Shown: positions 7,455-13,117 of the stretch, piece after piece
How positions within the stretch are numbered: position 1 is the first letter of the stretch
Layout: every line of letters begins with the position of its first letter
Source of the DNA: an uncultured Clostridia bacterium
Lineage (GTDB): Bacteria; Bacillota; Clostridia; UMGS1810
DNA: 16,005 nucleotides
NCBI GenBank assembly: GCA_937959315.1
Contig: CALGRC010000162.1
Coordinates: 1-16,005 of the forward strand
Reading direction: 5' to 3'
Notes under the pieces: generated by a model
Database searches by the model: none
Told to the model about the DNA's origin: nothing
What the model saw: only the letters and a program-made list of their open reading frames with translations
Translations under genes and position numbers: made by a program

Positions 7455-8855
7455 CTATTTCCAGCGGATGAGCATTTGCCCGTCCTCAATGGTGAGAAAC
7501 CGTCCGCGCGGCCTGGCGGCGGCCGGCGGCGCAGACGGAAGCATACGCCCCCGCCGCCAGACCGACAGCGACAGCCCAACCGCTGCCATGCTGGCCAGAT
7601 AATTGGAACCGCCATAGGACAAAAAGGGGACGCCGATGTCAAACAATGGCATCCATCCAAGGCCGCCCAAAATACCAAATAAAAATTCCAACCCTATCAG
7701 TGCACACATCGCCAGCGAAAGATAATGCCCAAACCCCTGCCGCGTCTTGTGCGCGGTCACCGCCATACGGCAAACCAGCAGGCTGCACAGCGCCGCCACA
7801 GCAATCCCTGCGAGTATCCCGGCCTCGGCAATGAGGGCAACAAGCACCAAATTGGTATGCGGTTCGGGCAGCGCCATATCAATGGTAATCCTATGCATGC
7901 CAGGCCCTATCCATGACGCTGCGGACAAAAAATTGTGGATTTGCTGATATATCCAGCCATTGCCGCTTGCGTCAGACGCACCAAAATTGAGAAACTCCGT
8001 AAACCGTCCGACATCATAATGTTCCAATACCAAATATAACCATGTCATCAGCAGCAATACCGCGCCAGTGCCATACAGCGCCAGCAAATACACCCGCCGG
8101 CGGCCGCGGAAGTGGCCGCGTAAAACCGCTGCCGTCAGCAAAACAGCATACACCGCGGCTAAAACCAGCGCATTGCCAAGGCAGGGATACCCTACCAGCA
8201 ACAGCAGCGTAACCGCCGCAACCACACACAATTTGACAACTTCCGCCGCACCGCCGCCGCGGTACCGCTCTATTAGGCCCGCGAAGCCAATCAAAAACAG
8301 TACCGGCGCAATATGCATGGGGGAAACTGACAGCGGCCCCATGGCCAGATAATACCGCCCGGCTACCGCCGCCCCAAACAACCGTGCAGCCGCAAACAGC
8401 GCCGCACCGGCAACCAGCCATATCCATGGCCGTTTTTGCAGGCGGGTGTAGTCAAAGAAATAGAGCGCCGCCAGTACTGCCGCGCCCAACGGCATGTAGC
8501 ACAAAAACCGCTGGAAATAATACCATTCGTTCCCCACGGTACGCGCAGCAATGCCGCGGCTGCACACCGCCATCGCCAATGCGCCGCATGCCACAAACAG
8601 CGCCATAAATAAAAGGGTGGGCCAGTCGGTGCGCGGACGGTGCTTTTTGTCCAACTGTGCGCCGATTGCAGCGCTGTCGCCCATCTGCCGCACCGCCTCC
8701 CGCGCGGCGGCGTCTGCATCCATACCATCTGCCTGATACCTGCCGGCAAGCTCCTGCATATGCCCGGCCAGCTCGTCGCGGATATCCTGGTGTACCGCCC
8801 GGCACCGGATTTTTGCGCATACCTGATCTAAAAACTGCCCCATTGCCTCATGCAC
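7455..8855 (-). CDS. SEDS (FtsW/RodA/SpoVE) family membrane protein with N-terminal PadR-associated prefix domain
   Basis: This 466-residue protein starts with a soluble helical domain (about 4-70; DIRDELAGHMQEL then AAREAVRQMGDSAAIGAQLDKKHRP) of the kind found on membrane proteins beside PadR genes (permease-prefix/HAAS-type). About ten membrane helices follow. The SEDS signatures are PEPHTNLVLVALIAEAGILAG (330-350) and VPFLSYGGSNYLASMAAVGLS (409-429). Classical SEDS glycosyltransferases read HTDF where this one has HTN: the position thought catalytic is N335, so peptidoglycan polymerase activity is doubtful. The GTG at 8855 is preferred because GGGGG stands 8 nt upstream; TTG 8870 and ATG 8843 are alternatives. 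It overlaps the PadR gene by 8 nt, so the two are cotranscribed and probably translationally coupled. No class B PBP partner is nearby. Fold assignment is firm, role uncertain. Confidence 0.85.
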   Translation of the reverse strand: MHEAMGQFLDQVCAKIRCRAVHQDIRDELAGHMQELAGRYQADGMDADAAAREAVRQMGDSAAIGAQLDKKHRPRTDWPTLLFMALFVACGALAMAVCSRGIAARTVGNEWYYFQRFLCYMPLGAAVLAALYFFDYTRLQKRPWIWLVAGAALFAAARLFGAAVAGRYYLAMGPLSVSPMHIAPVLFLIGFAGLIERYRGGGAAEVVKLCVVAAVTLLLLVGYPCLGNALVLAAVYAVLLTAAVLRGHFRGRRRVYLLALYGTGAVLLLMTWLYLVLEHYDVGRFTEFLNFGASDASGNGWIYQQIHNFLSAASWIGPGMHRITIDMALPEPHTNLVLVALIAEAGILAGIAVAALCSLLVCRMAVTAHKTRQGFGHYLSLAMCALIGLEFLFGILGGLGWMPLFDIGVPFLSYGGSNYLASMAAVGLSLSVWRRGRMLPSAPPAAARPRGRFLTIEDGQMLIRWK

Positions 8856-9183
8856 GGCACACACCCCCAATCACCTTGCCAACCGCCTGGGCATAGGCCG
8901 TCCATTCCTTCCGTTTTTCATCAAGCAGCCTGCCGCCTTTTTTGGTAAGCCGGTAATATTTGCGCCGCCGCCCTTCCGCGCTGTCCTGCCATATGCCTTC
9001 TACAGCGCCGTCGTTTTCCAGCGCATGCAAAACCGGATAGAGCGTCCCTTCCTTCATATCAAATACCCCGTCCGACTGTTTTTTCAGCTCCCCAATCATT
9101 TGGTAGCCATACTTTTCGCCGTCCGACAGCAGGCTGAGCACCAACAGCGCCGTACTGCCCTTCATCAAATCCTTTCCGACCAT
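8848..9183 (-). CDS. PadR-family transcriptional regulator
   Basis: This 111-residue winged-helix protein has the standard PadR layout: GSTALLVLSLLSDGEKYGYQ, MIGELKKQS, FDMKEGTLYPVLHALENDG (the recognition region) and GRRRKYYRLTKKGGRLLDEKR in the wing. PadR proteins of this short class are usually dimeric repressors that sense small molecules or envelope stress and control a neighbouring membrane protein. The ATG at 9183 follows GGAGGT with 5-nt spacing. It is first in a two-gene operon, with a consensus promoter and an inverted repeat between promoter and start, which suggests autoregulation. The ligand is unknown. Confidence 0.93.
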   Translation of the reverse strand: MVGKDLMKGSTALLVLSLLSDGEKYGYQMIGELKKQSDGVFDMKEGTLYPVLHALENDGAVEGIWQDSAEGRRRKYYRLTKKGGRLLDEKRKEWTAYAQAVGKVIGGVCRA

Positions 9184-9205
9184 GCCGCACCTCCATGCCT
9201 ATATT

Positions 9206-9221
9206 TTCTATATACATAGAA
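9206..9221. promoter_or_regulatory. Candidate PadR operator (inverted repeat)
   Basis: TTCTAT-ATAC-ATAGAA is a perfect inverted repeat of 6-bp arms lying just downstream of the predicted PadR transcript start, where a bound dimer would block transcription. A second small inverted repeat, GGTAT-AGG-ATACC (9228-9240), overlaps the -10 box. Assignment to PadR rests on position only. Confidence 0.45.
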
Positions 9222-9232
9222 TATCTAGGTAT

Positions 9233-9261
9233 AGGATACCACAAAGCAAGCTGCCTGTCAA
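9233..9261 (-). promoter_or_regulatory. Sigma-A promoter of the PadR-SEDS operon
   Basis: On the minus strand a perfect TTGACA (9256-9261) is followed by exactly 17 nt and TATCCT (9233-9238). The predicted start near 9226 gives a leader of about 43 nt before the PadR ATG. Confidence 0.75.
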
Positions 9262-9268
9262 TCCCATT

Positions 9269-9305
9269 AAAAAAACTATCCCCCAGGCGCCTGCCTGGGG
9301 GATAG
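9269..9305 (-). terminator. Intrinsic terminator after spoIIQ
   Basis: CTATCCCCCAGGC (9276-9288) pairs perfectly over 13 bp with GCCTGGGGGATAG (9293-9305) around a 4-nt loop. On the minus strand it is followed by seven T residues (9275-9269). It ends spoIIQ (stop at 9321) and isolates the PadR promoter that starts a few bases further on. Confidence 0.9.
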
Positions 9306-9320
9306 GGAAGTATCAGCCAT

Positions 9321-10085
9321 TTAATTTGCCAAATAAAACGCAGGATCTACGCATTTTCCATCCTTGAGCACTTCAAAATGCAGATGCGCCTCATCTGCCA
9401 CCTCAAACTGTGCGGTATCGCCTACCGTTGCTATCGCGTCCCCTTTGCCGACCTGCTTGCCCTTTTCCACCATTTCAGCAGAGGACAAATTGCAATACCG
9501 GGTCTTTACGCCGCTGCCATGGTCAATGACAATGGTGATACCAAGCCTGGGGTCTTCATAAAAATCCTCTACGGTACCCGCCGCCGCGGCTGAAACGGTT
9601 GTCCCGATATCCGCCCGGATATCCATACCCTGGTGCAGCCGCCAATCGTCCATGGTCTTGGAATAGACCAAATCGGTATCGCTGTGCGGTTTCAAAATTT
9701 CACCGCCAACCGGCAAAATCAGCCGGATTGGTTCAGGCGGCGCTTCCGGCTGGGCTGCCTCCTGCTCCTGCCGCGGCTCGTCTGCCGCCTCTACCTGCTG
9801 CACAACTGCCGGCTGAACTGCCGGTTGTTCCAGCACTTCCGGCTGCTGTGCAACCTCAGGCGGGGTTTCTTCTGTCTGCTGTGAAGCGGCTATCTGGGTT
9901 TGTCCAGCCGCGCTGCGCAGCGCGGCTGCCTGTTGCTGCGCCTGGCGCTCCCTCACCACATACCCAGTTGTGCCCACCACTACAATACACAAAAACAGCA
10001 GGATGTAAAAAAGCTTGCCTTCTTTCAAAAACCGGAACCTGCCTGGTTCCTTTTTTGGCTGTTGCTTCCATTGTATTTTTTTCAT
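9321..10085 (-). CDS. spoIIQ: SpoIIQ-like forespore M23 (LytM) peptidase-domain protein
   Basis: This 254-residue protein has a short basic N-terminus, one membrane segment (24-44), a Gln/Pro/Glu/Ala-rich linker (about 48-118) and an M23 domain (about 120-250). SpoIIQ sits in the forespore membrane and meets SpoIIIAH from the mother cell across the septum, forming the channel and ratchet used in engulfment. The zinc-site motifs are complete: H151-x3-D155 (LHQGMDI) and H234-L-H236. B. subtilis SpoIIQ has lost a ligand, while the C. difficile protein keeps its site, so this one resembles the latter and may be an active endopeptidase. ATG follows AGGAGGT with 6-nt spacing. It lies 53 nt downstream of spoIID, yet has its own sigma-F-like promoter. 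Another M23 protein is the alternative, but the spoIID neighbour and domain layout make SpoIIQ likely. Confidence 0.85.
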   Translation of the reverse strand: MKKIQWKQQPKKEPGRFRFLKEGKLFYILLFLCIVVVGTTGYVVRERQAQQQAAALRSAAGQTQIAASQQTEETPPEVAQQPEVLEQPAVQPAVVQQVEAADEPRQEQEAAQPEAPPEPIRLILPVGGEILKPHSDTDLVYSKTMDDWRLHQGMDIRADIGTTVSAAAAGTVEDFYEDPRLGITIVIDHGSGVKTRYCNLSSAEMVEKGKQVGKGDAIATVGDTAQFEVADEAHLHFEVLKDGKCVDPAFYLAN

Positions 10086-10104
10086 ACAAGCACCTCCTAT
10101 GGAC

Positions 10105-10133
10105 TATTGTTTCCATAATCAGGCGCTTTATAC
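10105..10133 (-). promoter_or_regulatory. Candidate sigma-F promoter of spoIIQ
   Basis: On the minus strand GTATA (10129-10133), 14 nt, then GGAAACAATA (10105-10114). The -10 element matches the sigma-F consensus GGnnAnAhTr at every fixed position and the -35 matches GyATA; the spacing is near the usual value of about 15. The predicted leader before the ATG at 10085 is very short, starting about at the ribosome binding site. Confidence 0.65.
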
Positions 10134-10138
10134 CGCCG

Positions 10139-11104
10139 TTATCCAATCTTTTCCACAACTGTGCCGGTATAATAATGGGTTAAAATAGCCTGGTAATCCG
10201 CCCCCTGCTGTGCCATGGCATTGGCGCCGTATTGGCTCATACCAACCCCGTGCCCATTCCCGGTGACAAAAAACACAATCTTCCCATCCTGGTACGCAGC
10301 GTCAAAACAGGCCGAGCGCAGGCCGAATATCGACCGGATTTCCGTCCCCTTAAACACATGGTCGCCCATGGTGACGGTGAGCACCCCGCCCGCTCCGCTG
10401 CGGACGAAATCGCCAAATAAATTGGCATCATCAAATGAAATGCCCTCTGCTGCCGCTGAAAGTTTGGCTTTCCATTCATCTACCGGCACCTCCACTGTGG
10501 ACGTATGATACGGGCATGCCTCCTCGCCGGGGCTGTCCACACTGGCAAGATACGGGAAATCGCCGCCCCACACATCGCGTGAGTTTTCAGTTTGCCCGCT
10601 GCTGGACGAATGGAACACCGCCCGGATAGGCTCCCCTTGGTAAGTAACCACCTCGCCGTGGGTAGATGAAACAGCACAAGCAATCTTATCCCAATTCCCC
10701 GCACCATCTGTCCCCCATTTTGCCAATGCATCTTCTTTGGTTGTATACGCCTGGCAGCAGTTAAAATCGGTACACACGTCCGCGCCCTTGTGCGCGCCGT
10801 TTGGGTCTGGGTTCTCCTGCGCCGCCTGCCGTTTGACAACCGCATAGGTACGGGCCGCCACCGCCTGGCTTTTGAGCGCTTCAGTTTCAAATGCAGCGGG
10901 CATTTCAGCGGCCGTCACACAGGTAAGATACTCATCCATTGGCTCTTCAATTACCTGCCCGGTCAAATGATGGTATACCCGGATGGTATCCACAGGCGCC
11001 GGCGCACGGCCCGGCCCCCAGGGACCTGTACACCGTACCATCAAAAGCGGCACAATTACCACCACAAGGAGCATTGCCATTACCCAAGCCGTCACACGCC
11101 GCAC
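10139..11104 (-). CDS. spoIID: Stage II sporulation protein D (engulfment lytic transglycosylase)
   Basis: SpoIID is a mother-cell membrane protein that, with SpoIIM and SpoIIP, trims septal peptidoglycan during engulfment; it is a lytic transglycosylase. This 321-residue protein has one N-terminal membrane segment (about 7-24) and the family motifs: AAEMPAAFETEALKSQAVAA (65-84), containing E67, the likely catalytic Glu; a cysteine group C111, C116, C117 near CQAY, possibly zinc ligands as in clostridial SpoIID; VFHSSSSGQTENS (163-175); and GNGHGVGMSQYGANAMAQQG (282-301). I chose the GTG at 11104 because AAAGGGG lies 9 nt upstream; a GTG at 11131 would add nine residues. A sigma-E-like promoter precedes it. 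It is divergent from citrate synthase and upstream of spoIIQ. Confidence 0.95.
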   Translation of the reverse strand: MRRVTAWVMAMLLVVVIVPLLMVRCTGPWGPGRAPAPVDTIRVYHHLTGQVIEEPMDEYLTCVTAAEMPAAFETEALKSQAVAARTYAVVKRQAAQENPDPNGAHKGADVCTDFNCCQAYTTKEDALAKWGTDGAGNWDKIACAVSSTHGEVVTYQGEPIRAVFHSSSSGQTENSRDVWGGDFPYLASVDSPGEEACPYHTSTVEVPVDEWKAKLSAAAEGISFDDANLFGDFVRSGAGGVLTVTMGDHVFKGTEIRSIFGLRSACFDAAYQDGKIVFFVTGNGHGVGMSQYGANAMAQQGADYQAILTHYYTGTVVEKIG

Positions 11105-11144
11105 CGTTATGCACCCCTTTATTGATAACACTTGACATGGTATG

Positions 11145-11171
11145 ATTGTATGGGGATACGGACAAATTTAG
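11145..11171 (-). promoter_or_regulatory. Candidate sigma-E promoter of spoIID
   Basis: On the minus strand CATACAAT (11145-11152) matches the sigma-E -10 consensus CATACAnT fully. Sixteen nt upstream is CTA (11169-11171), matching two of the three ATA positions of the -35. The predicted start lies about 34 nt before the GTG start codon. Confidence 0.6.
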
Positions 11172-11195
11172 AACGGCGGCTTGCTATTTTTGTCC
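11160..11195. repeat. Imperfect 36-bp palindrome across the spoIID/gltA promoters (candidate operator)
   Basis: GGACAAATTTAG (11160-11171) and CTATTTTTGTCC (11184-11195) are inverted copies matching at 10 of 12 positions, separated by 12 nt. The palindrome covers the gltA -35 box and the sigma-E -35 of spoIID. No protein that binds it can be named from this sequence. Confidence 0.4.
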
Positions 11196-11209
11196 AAATA
11201 TGCTATAAT
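11181..11209 (+). promoter_or_regulatory. Sigma-A promoter of gltA-def
   Basis: TTGCTA (11181-11186), a 17-nt spacer and a perfect TATAAT (11204-11209). The predicted start near 11216 lies downstream of every in-frame start before the TTG at 11222, so it helps fix the citrate synthase start. Confidence 0.8.
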
Positions 11210-11248
11210 AGGATAATATTTTTGAATCAAGAAAAGAGGGATGCGCTC

Positions 11249-12607
11249 TTGAGCGAAGAAAAAGAGTCCAAACGAATTGACGATTTGTGCGGCCGTGCCA
11301 TGCAATCGTATCAAATTGACCCGGCAGCTTACAACCGCTACGAGGTCAAACGCGGCCTGCGCAACCTGGACGGCTCGGGCGTACTGGCAGGCCTGACGCA
11401 GATCAGCGAAGTCCACGGCTACACCATCAGCGAAGATGAAAAAGCCCCGGCGCCGGGCGAGCTGTCCTACCGCGGGTACGACATCAACGATTTGGCACAA
11501 AACTGCGGACGGGACAAACGGTTTGGCTTTGAAGAGGTGTGTTACCTGCTGCTGGAAGGGCGGCTGCCTACACCGGACGAGTTTGACCATTTCTGCAAAT
11601 TTTTAGCCGAACACCGCGAACTGCCAGAGCTATTTACCGAAGATATGATTTTAAAGCAGCCCAGCCGCGATATTATGAATAAGCTGGCACGGTCGGTGCT
11701 GACGCTTTATTCCTATGACGATAACCCGGACGACTGCAGCGTCCAGAATATCCTGCGCCAGTCCATTTCGCTGATTGCGCGCCTGCCGGTCATTGCGGCC
11801 TATGCTTACCGTGCAAAACGGCATTATTACGATGGTTCCAGCTTGATTTTACATACTGCAAAGGCCGACTATTCCATTGCGGAAAACCTGCTGCGCATGC
11901 TGCGCTCTGACCGGCAGTTTACCAAAGAGGAAGCGGAAATTTTAGATCTGGCGCTTATTTTGCACGCAGAGCACGGCGGCGGCAACAATTCCACCTTCGC
12001 CTGCCGGGTGCTCTCGTCGTCCGGCACCGACACCTATGCGGCCATTGCAGCGGCCATCTGTGCTTTGAAAGGGCCGCGCCACGGCGGCGCCAACGCCAAA
12101 GTGATGCAGATGATGGCGGGGCTGGAGCAGGCGGTTTCCAATTGGGAAGATGAAGGGCAGGTCGCCGACTATCTGGCAAAAATCGTAAAAAAGGAAGCAG
12201 GCGACGGTTCAGGGCTCATTTACGGCATGGGCCATGCGGTATATACCATTTCCGATCCCCGCACCCTGCTGCTGAAACAAAAAGCCCGTACCCTGTGCGC
12301 AGAGCGCGGGATGGAAGAGGAGCTGCGGCTGTATGAACTGGTAGAACGGCTGGCGCCGGAAGTATTCCACTCTGTCAAAGGCGACAGTAAGGTGATTTCT
12401 GCCAATATTGATTTTTACTCCGGCTTTGTGTACAAAATGCTGGGCATCCCACAGGAGCTATACACCCCGCTGTTTGCCATTGCGCGCACAGCCGGCTGGT
12501 GCGCGCACCGCATAGAAGAGGTGGTATCGGGCGGCCGTATCATCCGCCCGGCATACAAAAGCATCTGCAAGCGCGGCAAAGCATTTATTCCGCCCGAAGA
12601 ACGCTGA
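11249..12607 (+). CDS. gltA: Citrate synthase
   Basis: Citrate synthase condenses acetyl-CoA with oxaloacetate to citrate. The 452-residue protein has the full set of active-site regions: LHAEHGGGNNST (238-249, with H242), GPRHGGAN (275-282, H278), GMGHAVYTISDPR (326-338, H329) and NIDFYSG (386-392, D388). H278, H329 and D388 correspond to the catalytic triad of the pig enzyme. The N-terminal GYTISEDEKAPAPGELSYRGYDINDL is the usual citrate-synthase start of the large domain. The TTG at 11249 is preferred: AGAGGG lies 8 nt upstream. A TTG at 11222 has no ribosome binding site and almost no leader. A four-codon frame (ATG at 11241, MRS) ends in a TGA overlapping the TTG start. The deformylase gene follows after 18 nt. 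With aconitase nearby it probably serves glutamate synthesis. Confidence 0.96.
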   Translation: MSEEKESKRIDDLCGRAMQSYQIDPAAYNRYEVKRGLRNLDGSGVLAGLTQISEVHGYTISEDEKAPAPGELSYRGYDINDLAQNCGRDKRFGFEEVCYLLLEGRLPTPDEFDHFCKFLAEHRELPELFTEDMILKQPSRDIMNKLARSVLTLYSYDDNPDDCSVQNILRQSISLIARLPVIAAYAYRAKRHYYDGSSLILHTAKADYSIAENLLRMLRSDRQFTKEEAEILDLALILHAEHGGGNNSTFACRVLSSSGTDTYAAIAAAICALKGPRHGGANAKVMQMMAGLEQAVSNWEDEGQVADYLAKIVKKEAGDGSGLIYGMGHAVYTISDPRTLLLKQKARTLCAERGMEEELRLYELVERLAPEVFHSVKGDSKVISANIDFYSGFVYKMLGIPQELYTPLFAIARTAGWCAHRIEEVVSGGRIIRPAYKSICKRGKAFIPPEER

Positions 12608-12625
12608 CAGATCGGAGGGATAGCT

Positions 12626-13081
12626 ATGGCACTGCGGCAAATCCGGCAAAACGGCGATCCTATTTTGCGCAAAGCCTGCCGGGAGGTGGATTGCGTTGAC
12701 GGCCGTATCCGAATGCTGCTTGCAGATATGGCGGACACCATGTACCACACCGGTTCAGGCGTGGGGCTGGCGGCCAGCCAGGTGGGCATTTTAAAGCGGC
12801 TGGTGGTTATCGATATGGGGGATGGGCTTATCCAACTGGTAAACCCCAGGATTGTTGCACAGCAAGGGGAGCAGCAATGTATAGAAGGCTGCCTGAGTTT
12901 CCCCGGACGGTGGGGGAAAACCATCCGTCCCGCCAAAGTGACGGTACAGGCGCTGGATGAAAACGGCAGGCCGTTCCAAATAGATGGGGAAGGCGATATG
13001 GCAAAATGCCTGTGCCATGAAATTGACCATTTGGATGGGAAAGTGTTGATAGACCAAATCACCGAATGGCTGGATATCTAA
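12626..13081 (+). CDS. def: Peptide deformylase
   Basis: Peptide deformylase removes the formyl group from the N-terminal methionine of new proteins, using a ferrous or other divalent metal. The 151-residue protein carries all three motifs: GVGLAASQ (45-52), EGCLS (87-91, metal ligand C89) and HEIDH (131-135, ligands H131 and H135 with catalytic E132). Length is typical of the short type found in Gram-positive bacteria. The ATG follows GGAGGG with 6-nt spacing, 18 nt after gltA, so the two are cotranscribed. The usual partner fmt is not here, so this may be one of two def genes in the genome; that is inference. A terminator follows directly. Confidence 0.96.
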   Translation: MALRQIRQNGDPILRKACREVDCVDGRIRMLLADMADTMYHTGSGVGLAASQVGILKRLVVIDMGDGLIQLVNPRIVAQQGEQQCIEGCLSFPGRWGKTIRPAKVTVQALDENGRPFQIDGEGDMAKCLCHEIDHLDGKVLIDQITEWLDI

Positions 13082-13117
13082 AAAAGGACAGCTCCGTTTT
13101 AGAGCTGTCCTTTTTTT
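13080..13117. terminator. Bidirectional intrinsic terminator between def and the WG/PBP protein gene
   Basis: GGACAGCTC (13086-13094) pairs with GAGCTGTCC (13102-13110) around CGTTTTA, flanked by A6 (13080-13085) and T7 (13111-13117). It ends def and, on the other strand, the convergent gene, whose TAA stop (13118-13116) overlaps the T-run. Confidence 0.9.

Noticed and set aside
9730..9935. Repetitive-looking Gln/Pro/Ala/Glu codons as a DNA repeat array
   Set aside because: The pattern is a low-complexity protein linker in SpoIIQ; there is no regular nucleotide unit.
11132..11248. Citrate synthase beginning at the TTG or ATG codons from 11132 on
   Set aside because: Most of these lie upstream of the TATAAT box at 11204-11209; the TTG at 11222 lacks a ribosome binding site.
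12415..13062. Minus-strand frame of 215 codons opposite gltA and def
   Set aside because: It spans two well-supported genes on the other strand and shows low-complexity Ser/Pro/Arg shadow composition.
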